A stretch of 64,000 bases of DNA, from the NCBI RefSeq assembly GCF_020554865.1, contig NZ_JAJCIC010000025.1, positions 1-64,000 of the forward strand. Direction: 5' to 3'. Positions within the stretch are counted from its first letter, which is position 1. Each line of letters opens with the position of its first letter. Source of the stretch: Lacrimispora sp. 210928-DFI.3.58. Lineage in GTDB: Bacteria > Bacillota > Clostridia > Lachnospirales > Lachnospiraceae. The notes beneath the pieces were generated by a model. The model was not told the origin of the DNA. It worked only from the letters and a program-made list of their open reading frames with translations, and made no database searches. Shown one piece after another: positions 42,122 to 51,400 of this stretch. Position numbers and translations under genes: made by a program.

Positions 42122-42265
42122 CGTCCATCCCTCCATTTTCTGTATTCCCCCTATCCTTTGTAAACAGATGCTTCCAGCATATAATAACCTTTGGAAATAG
42201 TCAACACCCTCGTTGCCCGCGGGAAGCAGGCTGTTTCTGCCCTATATCTCCGGACAGCCAAACGT

Positions 42266-42295
42266 AAAAAGGACCGGACAATGCTGCCCGGCCCC
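42266..42295 (-). terminator. Terminator after htpG
   Basis: GGACCGG pairs with CCCGGCCC around a short loop, and on the minus strand the stem is followed by five T. It lies 28 bases after the htpG stop. Confidence 0.8.
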
Positions 42296-42322
42296 TTGGC
42301 ACCGACTACCTGTTTTCCTGAT

Positions 42323-44335
42323 CTATTCTGCCTTCTGTCCGGCCATGATCATCATGATCTCATTGCTGCGGCTTACAAATTTTGTCATCCGTTCCGGTGA
42401 CAGCTGGCCGTGGCTTAAGCTTGCAAGGTCATAGAGCTGTTCGCAGATGACCTGGGTGTTCTCCCCCTCCTTGTTCTCCAGCACATATTTTACCAGAGGA
42501 TGGTTGGCATTCAGAACCAGAGTCTCTCCCATACCTCCGAACATGCTCATGTCCATGGAGCCGCCCATGCTGTACATCTTCATCATATCCTGCATGCGGC
42601 GTGTTTCCTCTGATACAGTGATCATGGAGGCAACTCCGGCAGACTTCATTTTCTCCACCTTGATATCCAGCTTGTCATTATTCAAAGCTTTCTTGAATAC
42701 CTCTGTCAGCTCCTCGGAGGACTTCTTGAACTCCTCGTCATCCTCCTTTACCTCTTCCTTGAAGGCGGCATTTAAGTCTGTGTCAATGCGCAGGAACTTC
42801 ACGCCCTCCTTCTTCTGCTCCACGTGGCTGATAAATGGATTGTCAATGGCAGCAGGCATGATCACTGCGTCAATGTTCTCCTCCTTGAACAGGTTGATAT
42901 ACTGGCTCTGCTCCTTCTCATCTGTCACGTAGAAGATGGTATTCTCATGCTTTTCTTTGTTCTCATCCAGGCAGTCCTGAAGGGTCAGATACTTGCCCTC
43001 TAAGTTCTTGTACAGGATGTAATCGCCCATTTTTTCTGAGAACTTTTCATCCTTAATGTAGCCGAACTTGATGAAGGGAGCGATATCGTCCCAGTATTTC
43101 TCATAGTTTTCCCTGTCTGTCTTGCACATGCCGGAGAGCTTGTCTGCTACCTTCTTTGTAATGTAATCAGATATCTTCTTCACAAAGCCGTCATTCTGAA
43201 GGGCGCTTCTTGATACGTTAAGAGGCAGATCCGGGCAGTCGATGACACCCTTTAACAGCATCAGGAACTCCGGAATGACCTCCTTGATATTATCTGCAAT
43301 AAATACCTGATTATTGTACAGCTTGATGGTTCCCTCCAGGCTGTCGTACTCCATATTGATCTTCGGGAAGTACAGGATTCCCTTTAAGTTGAAGGGATAA
43401 TCCATGTTCAGGTGGATCCAGAACAGCGGCTCCTTGTAATCTCTGAATACCTTGCGGTAGAAGTCCTTGTACTCCTCCTCACTGCACTCATTTGGATGCT
43501 TGTTCCACAGGGGATGGATGTCATTTAAGGCAACAGGGCGCTTTAAGATCTTATATTTCTCTCTGGAGGGCTCTACCTCAACAGTCTCCTTTGTGCCGTC
43601 CTCCTTCTCCTTTTCCTCTGTCTTAGCCGGCTCAATGACGGTTTCCACAACGGTGTCCTTCTCAGTGAGCTCGTCCTTCTCTATGGTCTCATACTGTGGC
43701 TCTGCTGTCTCGTTCTTTAAGAAGATCTCCACCGGCATAAAGGCACAATATTTCTCAATGACCTCTCTTGCCCTGTACTCGTTGCAGAACTCTGTGCTGT
43801 CCTCGTTGAGGTACAGGGTGATGCTGGTTCCTGTCTCAGCCTTCTCCCCTTCTGTCATCTCAAAGTCAATACCGCCCTCAGATTCCCAGTGCACAGGCTT
43901 TGCATCCTTCTGGTAGGACAGAGAATCGATGGTCACCTTGTCGGCTACCATGAAAGCGGAATAGAAGCCCAGGCCGAAGTGACCGATGATCTGGTCCTCG
44001 TTGGCCTTGTCCTTATACTTCTCCATAAAGTCCTGGACGCCGGAAAATGCGATCTGGTTGATGTATTTATCGATCTCTTCCTCTGTCATGCCCAGGCCGT
44101 TATCTGTGATCGTAATGGTCTTGTCGTTCTGGTTCACACTTACCTGGACCTTATAATCCACATCCTCCGGCTTCTCATATTCGCCCATGAGCTCCAGCTT
44201 TTTCAGCTTTGTGATCGCGTCACAGCCATTGCTGATAAGCTCTCTGTAGAAAATGTCGTGGTCAGAATACAGCCACTTTTTGATCACAGGGAAAATGTTC
44301 TCGCTTGTAATTGATAAACTGCCTTTCTTTGCCAT
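42323..44335 (-). CDS. htpG: Hsp90 chaperone HtpG
   Basis: A 670-residue bacterial Hsp90. The N-terminal ATPase domain has RELISNGCDAITKLKK (catalytic Glu and nucleotide Asn), DNGLGMT and GHFGLGFYSAFMVADKV; an acidic, charged stretch (TEEKEKEDGTKETVEVE) precedes the middle domain, as in other clostridial HtpG. The middle domain has the conserved NVSRS segment. A CIRCE element and a good sigma-A promoter lie upstream, so heat-shock control by HrcA is expected; in B. subtilis htpG is not under HrcA. Confidence 0.96.
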   Translation of the reverse strand: MAKKGSLSITSENIFPVIKKWLYSDHDIFYRELISNGCDAITKLKKLELMGEYEKPEDVDYKVQVSVNQNDKTITITDNGLGMTEEEIDKYINQIAFSGVQDFMEKYKDKANEDQIIGHFGLGFYSAFMVADKVTIDSLSYQKDAKPVHWESEGGIDFEMTEGEKAETGTSITLYLNEDSTEFCNEYRAREVIEKYCAFMPVEIFLKNETAEPQYETIEKDELTEKDTVVETVIEPAKTEEKEKEDGTKETVEVEPSREKYKILKRPVALNDIHPLWNKHPNECSEEEYKDFYRKVFRDYKEPLFWIHLNMDYPFNLKGILYFPKINMEYDSLEGTIKLYNNQVFIADNIKEVIPEFLMLLKGVIDCPDLPLNVSRSALQNDGFVKKISDYITKKVADKLSGMCKTDRENYEKYWDDIAPFIKFGYIKDEKFSEKMGDYILYKNLEGKYLTLQDCLDENKEKHENTIFYVTDEKEQSQYINLFKEENIDAVIMPAAIDNPFISHVEQKKEGVKFLRIDTDLNAAFKEEVKEDDEEFKKSSEELTEVFKKALNNDKLDIKVEKMKSAGVASMITVSEETRRMQDMMKMYSMGGSMDMSMFGGMGETLVLNANHPLVKYVLENKEGENTQVICEQLYDLASLSHGQLSPERMTKFVSRSNEIMMIMAGQKAE

Positions 44336-44449
44336 AATTCATGCGCCTCTTTCTTATATCATTTATCATTTCACCGTATGACGGCGTACTTGCCCTTTCG
44401 CTTTCCTGCCTGACATACATTTTGACCGAACAGTTTGTTCACAAGGTAC

Positions 44450-44478
44450 ATTTTAGTACCTGAATCAGAAAATGTCAA
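44450..44478 (-). promoter_or_regulatory. Sigma-A promoter of htpG
   Basis: Minus-strand TTGACA (44473-44478) and TAAAAT (44450-44455) with a 17-base spacer. Confidence 0.82.
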
Positions 44479-44485
44479 TATAAAA

Positions 44486-44512
44486 TTAGCACTCATTTAA
44501 AATGAGTGCTAA
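44486..44512. promoter_or_regulatory. CIRCE element (HrcA operator) of htpG
   Basis: TTAGCACTC - 9 bases - GAGTGCTAA is an exact match to the CIRCE consensus. It lies seven bases upstream of the htpG -35 box, rather than between the start site and the ribosome site as in dnaK and groE operons. Confidence 0.93.
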
Positions 44513-44535
44513 TAAATTTGCTTTTTATACAGTCA

Positions 44536-45750
44536 TTATGGCAGGAAATCCCTGATCTTTTTACTTTTTGAGGGATTGCGCAGCTTCCTAAGGGCCGCTG
44601 TCTCTATCTGACGAATGCGCTCTCTTGTGACATTGAACCGCTTGCCCACTTCCTCTAGGGTCATCGGATGGCCGGTCTTCAGGCCAAAGCGCAGGGTGAT
44701 CACCTCACGCTCCCTGGGGCTTAGGCCCTGGAGCATGGCTTCAATCTCCTCCCTCAGGAAAATGCTCTCTGCTTTTTCCTCTGTGGAGGCATTGGTGTCA
44801 TCTGCCACAAAATCTCCCAGGTTGGAGCCATCCTCATCGCCCACTGGCGTTTCCAGGGAAACCGTATCGCCGGATGCCTGCAAAAGCTCTGTCACCCTCT
44901 TTTCCGGCATCTGCACCGCCTTTGCGACCTCACCGTTGGTAGGCTCCCTGCCCAGCTCCACGGAAAGAGCCCGCTGGGCCCGGCGGATCTTATTCACGGC
45001 CTCCACCATATGCACGGGAAGGCGGATGGTCCTGGACTGGTCAGCCAGGGAACGGGTGATGGACTGCTTTACCCACCAGGTGGCATAGGTACTCAGACGG
45101 TAGCCCTTGGTGTAGTCAAACTTCTCCACTGCCTTGATAAGGCCGATATTGCCCTCCTGGACCAGATCCAAAAAGCTCATTCCCCGTCCTGCATAGCGCT
45201 TTGCGATGCTGACTACCAGCCTTAGGTTTGCCTCCACCAGCTGGTTTGCTGCCTCCTCATCTCCGGCAGTTTTCCGCTTTGCAAGCTCCAGCTCTTGTTC
45301 AGGGGACAGGAGAGGAATCGAACCGATCTCTTTTAAATATTCCCTGATAGGATCTGAGCTGCGCACGCCGTCAAGCAGATCCCCTGTTTCCCGCTCCTCC
45401 TCTTCCTCGGAAAATCCTGGTGAAAAGCCTTCCCCATTGTCCTCATCCATGCTGTCCATATTCCAGCGAAAGCCCTCCCGGACCATATTGGCGGCGGTAT
45501 CATGGCTGTCTTCTGTGTCTTCCTCCAGAAAGGCCTCCTCTCCGCCGGAACCGTCCTGTTCTCCACCTTCCTCTGCCAATATCTGGATCTTTTTCTTCTC
45601 CAGACGGCTGTATATATCCTCCATCTCCTCAGGTGTCACCTGTTCTCCCGCAAAGGCGTCCAGCACCTGTGTCATTTCCAGCTTGTTTTCCTTTGATGCA
45701 GCCTGGGCAGTAAGTTTTTTCAGTTTTTCCTCCAGCTTATGTTTGTCCAT
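44536..45750 (-). CDS. Sigma-70 family RNA polymerase sigma factor (primary-type, paralog 1)
   Basis: A 404-residue group 1/2 sigma factor. An acidic N-terminal region (about 1-130) precedes region 1.2 ([17 protein letters not shown]), regions 2.1-2.4 ([37 protein letters not shown]), region 3 and region 4.2 ([10 protein letters not shown]). Sequence blocks for -10 and -35 recognition are intact. It differs from the paralog at 55919 in the N-terminal part and region 3, and ends IRDFLP instead of IRDFL. GGAGGG precedes the ATG. It may be an alternative housekeeping-like sigma factor. Confidence 0.92.
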   Translation of the reverse strand: MDKHKLEEKLKKLTAQAASKENKLEMTQVLDAFAGEQVTPEEMEDIYSRLEKKKIQILAEEGGEQDGSGGEEAFLEEDTEDSHDTAANMVREGFRWNMDSMDEDNGEGFSPGFSEEEEERETGDLLDGVRSSDPIREYLKEIGSIPLLSPEQELELAKRKTAGDEEAANQLVEANLRLVVSIAKRYAGRGMSFLDLVQEGNIGLIKAVEKFDYTKGYRLSTYATWWVKQSITRSLADQSRTIRLPVHMVEAVNKIRRAQRALSVELGREPTNGEVAKAVQMPEKRVTELLQASGDTVSLETPVGDEDGSNLGDFVADDTNASTEEKAESIFLREEIEAMLQGLSPREREVITLRFGLKTGHPMTLEEVGKRFNVTRERIRQIETAALRKLRNPSKSKKIRDFLP

Positions 45751-45816
45751 GTTACATCCCTCCCTTCCTGTGTGATATCATGAAAACTGGCTTCCGGTCC
45801 TTCTCTATTGGCCGGC

Positions 45817-46317
45817 TCATGAATCCTCTGTGCAGACGATCCCATGTGAACGCATAAAATTTCTCACAGCCTGATCCCATTCCAGTTCCAGTGTCTTGTC
45901 CATTGTAAAAAAGTTCAGTGAAGTACCTGTTATGCAGTATAATGCGCCGTCTTCGTAACGGATATTCAGATACAGCCCCTGTATCTGGCTGCCATCAATT
46001 CCAGCGCCTGCGCTCTTTGCAAATTTTTCCACATTCTGCGGTGGAAGCTGCAGCACAATGCGAAAGCTTCCCGGCAGCTTTTTTCCTTTGATCAGGGAAA
46101 AGCAGACAGGACGCAGCATACTCCAGGAGGAAAATTCTTCGATCCGCTTCTCCTCCAGCTCTTCCTCTGTATAATATCCCTGCCGGATATGTCCGTCAAT
46201 GGAAAAAACATTGTATGTAACAATAGTTACTTCTTTTACCAAAAAGGAATCAAATTCCTCCTTTACGAACAATTTGGATGTAAATGCCTTTACATCTTCT
46301 ACTTTTAGTGCGGTCAT
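45817..46317 (-). CDS. Conserved clostridial protein of unknown function (possibly DUF5721 family)
   Basis: A 166-residue soluble protein with no signal peptide or membrane segment. Recognisable stretches are YNVFSIDGHIRQGYY, WSMLRPVCFSLIKGKKLPGSFRIVLQL and YLNIRYEDGALYCITGTSLNFFT. It resembles a small family restricted to Lachnospiraceae and relatives (DUF5721 as I recall it, not certain). It precedes the sigma factor gene by 66 bases on the same strand and may be co-transcribed with it. Function unknown. Confidence 0.65.
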   Translation of the reverse strand: MTALKVEDVKAFTSKLFVKEEFDSFLVKEVTIVTYNVFSIDGHIRQGYYTEEELEEKRIEEFSSWSMLRPVCFSLIKGKKLPGSFRIVLQLPPQNVEKFAKSAGAGIDGSQIQGLYLNIRYEDGALYCITGTSLNFFTMDKTLELEWDQAVRNFMRSHGIVCTEDS

Positions 46318-46820
46318 TGCTGCTCTCCTTGAATCTTTCCTCTTTTTCTCCCTTCTGCTCTCCTAAGATCATAAGGGCTGCTGTTGTTTCTATATCTATT
46401 CATTCTATCCATCTTTTTTAAGTTTTCACGATGGGATTTTATGTAGCTGTAAAGACGCTTTTTTATCTGTATTATATTTTAACATGGCAAAAATGTGTTG
46501 TAAACATGTTCGGAATAGTTATGGTTTCGGGATGTTGCCTCCATATATGAGATTTTTTTATAATCTGGGAAATCGCTTTTTCGCTTTTCTGATAGAGGCG
46601 GATGAATGCCAGGTGCTGATCGGCCTGGGAGCTTATGGGGTTAGGATAGCATATTTTTTGGGGGAGGGCAAGGTTTTTTGAGAGATTGTTTTTGGGGGGA
46701 TTGAGGGATTTGGATTAGGGGGCCCGGCGGGGGAAAGTTTGTTGGACGCCTCCCGCGGGAACGCAGTGCTCCCATCTCGATTCCGCTTCGCTACATCTCG
46801 ATGGACGGCTGGCGCCGTAT
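46318..46820. other. Intergenic stretch without a supported gene
   Basis: The ~590-base gap between the gene at 45817 and gltD. An AT-rich part (46318-46500) should hold the promoter of the small gene but no clear -35/-10 pair was fixed. From about 46690 the sequence becomes GC-rich and repeat-like (CCCGCGGG, CATCTCGAT twice), leading into the palindrome at 46821. Confidence 0.6.
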
Positions 46821-46894
46821 GCTCGCGCTTGCAAAAGGGCCGGAGAGAAAAGCGAAAAGCTGCCTTTCTCTCCGGCCCTTTTGCAAGCGCGAGC
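46821..46894. repeat. Perfect 30-base inverted repeat after gltD
   Basis: 46821-46850 and 46865-46894 are exact reverse complements over 30 bases (core GCAAAAGGGCCGGAGAGAAA), with a 14-base loop. It starts 13 bases after the gltD stop codon. No T-tract follows, so it is not a standard intrinsic terminator. It may be a REP-type element that protects the gltBD mRNA 3' end. Confidence 0.85.
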
Positions 46895-46907
46895 GCACTG
46901 CTTGTAG

Positions 46908-48395
46908 CTATGCCAAGTTTGTATACCCCATCAGGCTTTCGTCTACTGACTTTGCTACTTCTCTTCCTTCTCTGATGGCCCATACTACCAGGGACTGTCC
47001 ACGGTGCATGTCTCCGGCTACGAATACTTTTTCTACATTTGTCTGATACTCTCCGGCCTCTGTTGCCACATTTGTACGGCTGTTCAGCTCTACCCCAAAG
47101 GCGTCTGCTACATATGCCTGTGTGCCTAAGAATCCGGCTGCGATCAGTACCAGGTCTGCAGGGACCTCCTTTTCGCTACCTTCTACGGGCACCATCATGA
47201 CTCTTCCTGTCTCATTGTCCTTCTGGGCTGCCAGGCTTACCAGGATGGCTTTGCAGACCTTGCCCTCGGCATCCTTGATGAATTCCTTGACAGTGGTCTG
47301 GTAGATCCTGGGGTCGGAGCCGAAGACGCTTATGGCTTCTTCCTGGCCGTAGTCTGTTTTCAGGATCCTGGGCCATTCGGGCCAGGTGTTGTTGTCGGCT
47401 CTCTTTACAGGAGGCTTTGGCATCATCTCCAGCTGGGTCACGGAGGCGCAGCCCTGGCGGATGGAGGTGCCTACACAGTCGTTTCCAGTGTCGCCGCCGC
47501 CTATGACGATGACGTTCTTATCCTTGGCAGAGATATAATTTCCATCCTCTAAATTGGAATCTAAAAGGCTCTTTGTGGTGGCCTTTAGGAAATCCACTGC
47601 AAAATAGATCCCCTGGGCATCTCTTCCTGTTACATCGATATTTCTGGGATTGGAGGCGCCGCAGGCTAAAATCACGCGGTCAAAATCCCTCATGACTTTG
47701 GCTGCCTTGTAGTTTTTGCCCACGTCCGCATTTGTCACGAAGGTGACGCCCTCCTGCTTCATTACCTCCACCTTGCGGTCGATCACCCATTTTTCCAGCT
47801 TCATATTGGGAATGCCGTACATCAGAAGGCCTCCCACCCGGTCGCTGCGCTCAAATACGGTGACGCTGTGGCCCCGCTTATTTAACTGGTCTGCGGCAGC
47901 CAGGCCCGCAGGGCCGGAGCCGATGACGGCAACCCGCTTTCCGGTGCGGACCGTTGGCGGCTTTACCTTTGCAAAGCCCTCTGCATAGGCCTTCTCAATA
48001 ATGGCGCGCTCATTCTCCTTCACAGTCACCGGGTCACCGTTTAAGCCGCAGGTACATGCAGCCTCACAGGGAGCCGGGCAGACTCTGGATGTGAACTCCG
48101 GGAAGCTGTTGGTCTTTTTCAGCCTGTTAAAGGCCTGATGCCAGTTGCCTGTATATACAAGGTCATTCCACTCAGGGATCAGGTTGTTTAAGGGACAGCC
48201 GCTTACCATGCCGCCGATCATCATACCTGACTGGCAGAAGGGGACGCCGCAGTCCATGCAGCGGGCTCCCTGGCACCGCTGCTCTGCCTCCTTTAAGGGG
48301 AGGTGGAATTCCTTCCAATTCTTTATGCGCTCCTTTGGAGCAACCTCTTTACTGGTCTCACGCTCATACTCTAAAAATCCTGTCATTTTACCCAT
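46908..48395 (-). CDS. gltD: Glutamate synthase small subunit
   Basis: GltD (495 residues) supplies electrons from NAD(P)H through FAD and two 4Fe-4S clusters to GltB. The N-terminal cysteines are in CQGARCMDCGVPFCQ and CPAPCEAACTC, the FAD-binding loop is VIGSGPAGLAAADQL, and the nucleotide-binding motif is VIGGGDTGNDCVG. AAGGAGG precedes the ATG. It follows gltB by 14 bases. Confidence 0.96.
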   Translation of the reverse strand: MGKMTGFLEYERETSKEVAPKERIKNWKEFHLPLKEAEQRCQGARCMDCGVPFCQSGMMIGGMVSGCPLNNLIPEWNDLVYTGNWHQAFNRLKKTNSFPEFTSRVCPAPCEAACTCGLNGDPVTVKENERAIIEKAYAEGFAKVKPPTVRTGKRVAVIGSGPAGLAAADQLNKRGHSVTVFERSDRVGGLLMYGIPNMKLEKWVIDRKVEVMKQEGVTFVTNADVGKNYKAAKVMRDFDRVILACGASNPRNIDVTGRDAQGIYFAVDFLKATTKSLLDSNLEDGNYISAKDKNVIVIGGGDTGNDCVGTSIRQGCASVTQLEMMPKPPVKRADNNTWPEWPRILKTDYGQEEAISVFGSDPRIYQTTVKEFIKDAEGKVCKAILVSLAAQKDNETGRVMMVPVEGSEKEVPADLVLIAAGFLGTQAYVADAFGVELNSRTNVATEAGEYQTNVEKVFVAGDMHRGQSLVVWAIREGREVAKSVDESLMGYTNLA

Positions 48396-48409
48396 TTTCC
48401 TGCACCTCC

Positions 48410-51400
48410 TTAGCCTCTGATGTTGGCGTAAAATGCTTCAATCTGCGCCTGCTCGCTGTTCAATCCCTTTTCCTCCATCTGCACGATGGCATTCATCATG
48501 CGCCGGTAATCATGAGGAACGATCTTCTTAAATTTCGGCAGGTACTCGCTGAAGTTGTCCAGGATCCTCTTGCCCTTCTCGGAGTTGGTGTAAGCCACAT
48601 GCTCCTGGATCAGGCCCTTGAGCTCCAGTACATCGTATTTATTTGTTACCTCCTCAAAGGAGACAAGCTCCTTGTTGAGGCGTTTGTAAAGGCTTCTGTC
48701 CTCGTCCAGCACGTAGGCAATGCCGCCGCTCATGCCGGCTGCGAAATTCTTGCCTGTGGGACCTAATACTACCACGCAGCCGCCTGTCATGTACTCGCAG
48801 CCGTGGTCTCCCACGCCCTCCACAACAGCCGTTGCACCGGAGTTGCGGACACAGAAGCGCTCGCCTGCAATACCGCTTATGAAGGCCTTTCCGCTGGTAG
48901 CTCCATACAGTGCCACATTTCCAATTACAATATTATCCTCTGCCTTAAACTGCACACCCTGAGGCGGGTATACGATCAGTTTGCCTCCGGAAAGACCCTT
49001 GCCGAAGTAATCGTTGGAATCACCCACCAGCTCCAGTGTCAGGCCCTTGGGGATAAATGCGCCAAAGCTCTGGCCGCCGCTTCCGTTGCAGCCTATGGTA
49101 AAGGTATCCTCCGGCAGCCCCTCCGGGTACTTTCTTGTGATCTCCGCTCCGAAAATAGTTCCCAAGGTACGGTTCACATTGGACACATCCACCTGAATGC
49201 TCTTTTTCTGCCCATTGCTTAAGGCGCTCTTGAACTTCTTTAAGAATACGCTCTCGTCAATGGTTTCATCCAGCTTAAAGTCATAGACTTGTTTTTCATT
49301 GTAGCCGGCCAGCTTCTGTCCCGCATACGGGTTATCCAGGATCCTGCTTAAATTCACTTCCTTTGCGCGGCTGAATGGGATCTCATCGCTATTCTTGCGC
49401 CTTAAGAGATCGGTGCGTCCCACAAGCTCATCCACTGTGCGCACGCCCAGCTTTGCCATGTACTCCCGAAGCTCTTCGGCGATAAATTTCATGAAATTCA
49501 CCACATACTCCGGTTTGCCCTTAAAGCGCTTGCGCAGCTCCGGATTCTGGGTGGCAATGCCCATCGGGCAGGTATCCAGGTTGCAGACACGCATCATAAC
49601 GCAGCCCATGGTAACAAGGGGAGCTGTGGCAAAGCCGAACTCCTCTGCGCCCAGCATACAGGCAATGGCAACATCGCGGCCTGTCATCAGCTTTCCGTCT
49701 GTCTCCAGCACCACTCTGTCACGGAGGCCGTTCATGATCAGGGACTGGTGAGCCTCAGCCACACCCAGCTCCCATGGAAGGCCTGCATTGTAGATAGAGT
49801 TTCTGGGAGCCGCACCTGTACCGCCGTCATAGGAGGAGATCAGGATAACCTGGGCTCCGGCTTTTGCAACACCGGCGGAAACGGTTCCCACTCCTGCCTC
49901 AGACACCAGCTTGACAGAGATCCTGGCCCTTGTGTTGGAGTTCTTTAAATCATAGATCAGCTGTGCCAGATCCTCGATGGAATAAATATCGTGGTGAGGC
50001 GGCGGTGAGATCAGGGTAACGCCTGTGGTTGAATGCCTGGTCCTTGCCACCCACGGGTAAACCTTCTTGCCCGGAAGCTGTCCGCCCTCACCGGGCTTTG
50101 CGCCCTGGGCCATCTTGATCTGGATCTCCTGGGCACTTACAAGGTAGCGGCTGGTAACGCCGAAACGACCGGATGCCACCTGCTTGATGGCGGAACAGCG
50201 GTTGTTGTTCGCCGGTCCCGGAACCAGCCTGTCTAAGCTCTCGCCGCCTTCACCTGTGTTGGACTTGCCGTGGAGACGGTTCATGGCAATGGCTAAGGTC
50301 TCATGTGCTTCCTGGGAAATGGAGCCGTAGGACATAGCGCCTGTCTTAAAGCGCTTTACAATGGAATCCACACTCTCCACCTGGTCCAAGGGGATGCCTC
50401 CGTCCTCCGGGAAATGAAAATCGATCAGGGAACGCAGGTGATAGGTCTTGTCATTCCGGTCAACCTCTGCGGTATACTGCTTAAATATGCTGTAATCCCC
50501 TGTCCTTGCAGCCTCCTGAAGGAGATGGATGGTGAGAGGATTGTATAAATGCTCCTCCTGGCCGGAACGTGACTTGTGGCTTCCCACGCTGTCTAAGGTC
50601 AGGTCCACATCCAGCCCCAGAGGATCAAAAGCGGCTGAATGGAGCACATCCACGTCATTTGCAATATCCTTTAAGGTAACGCCCTCCACACGGCTGACCG
50701 TATCGGTAAAATACTTATCCACCACTTCCTTGCAGATACCGATAGCCTCGAAGATCTGAGCGCCCTGGTAGGACTGGATGGTGGAAATACCCATCTTGGA
50801 AGCGATCTTTACAATGCCGTGGAGCACTGCCAGGTCATAGTCGATCACAGCTGCGTAATAATCCTTATCCAGCATCTTTGTCTCGATCAGATACCGGATG
50901 GACTCATGGGCAAGATAGGGATTGATGGCACATGCGCCGTAGCCTAAGAGGGTGGCAAAATGATGGACCTCTCTGGGCTCGCCGCTCTCCAGGATCAGAG
51001 CCATACTGGTACGCTTCTTCGTCCGTACCAGATGCTGGTGGACAGCGGACACAGCAAGGAGGGATGGAATCGGCACATGGTTTTCATCGATATCGCGGTC
51101 GGAAAGGATGATGATATTTCCGCCGTCCTTATGGGCTCTGTCAACCTCCAAAAACAGGCGGTCAAGGGCCTTCTCAAGAGAGGTATTCTTGTAGTAGGTG
51201 ATCGGGATCACCTCTACCTTAAATCCCTCCTTTTTCATACTTTTGATCTTCAGAAGATCGGTCTCCGTAAGGATCGGGTTGGATACCTTCAGGATCTTGC
51301 AGTTCTCTGCCGTTTCCTCTAAAATATTGCCCTCCTCTCCCACATATACCGTGGTGGACGTGACGATCTCCTCGCGGATGGCGTCAATGGGCGGGTTCGT

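Noticed and set aside
44428..44440. GAACAGTTTGTTC palindrome in the htpG leader as a LexA box
   Set aside because: The spacing between GAAC and GTTC is 5 bases, not the 4 of the Gram-positive LexA consensus, and htpG is not an SOS gene.
44536..45750. Sigma factor paralog 1 as SigF/SigG/SigK-type sporulation sigma
   Set aside because: It has the long acidic N-terminal part and full primary-type regions 1.2-4.2, which the sporulation sigma factors lack.
46484..46681. Small open frame of 65 codons on the plus strand upstream of gltD
   Set aside because: No ribosome site, unusual composition, and it runs into a repeat-like GC-rich block; no family resemblance.
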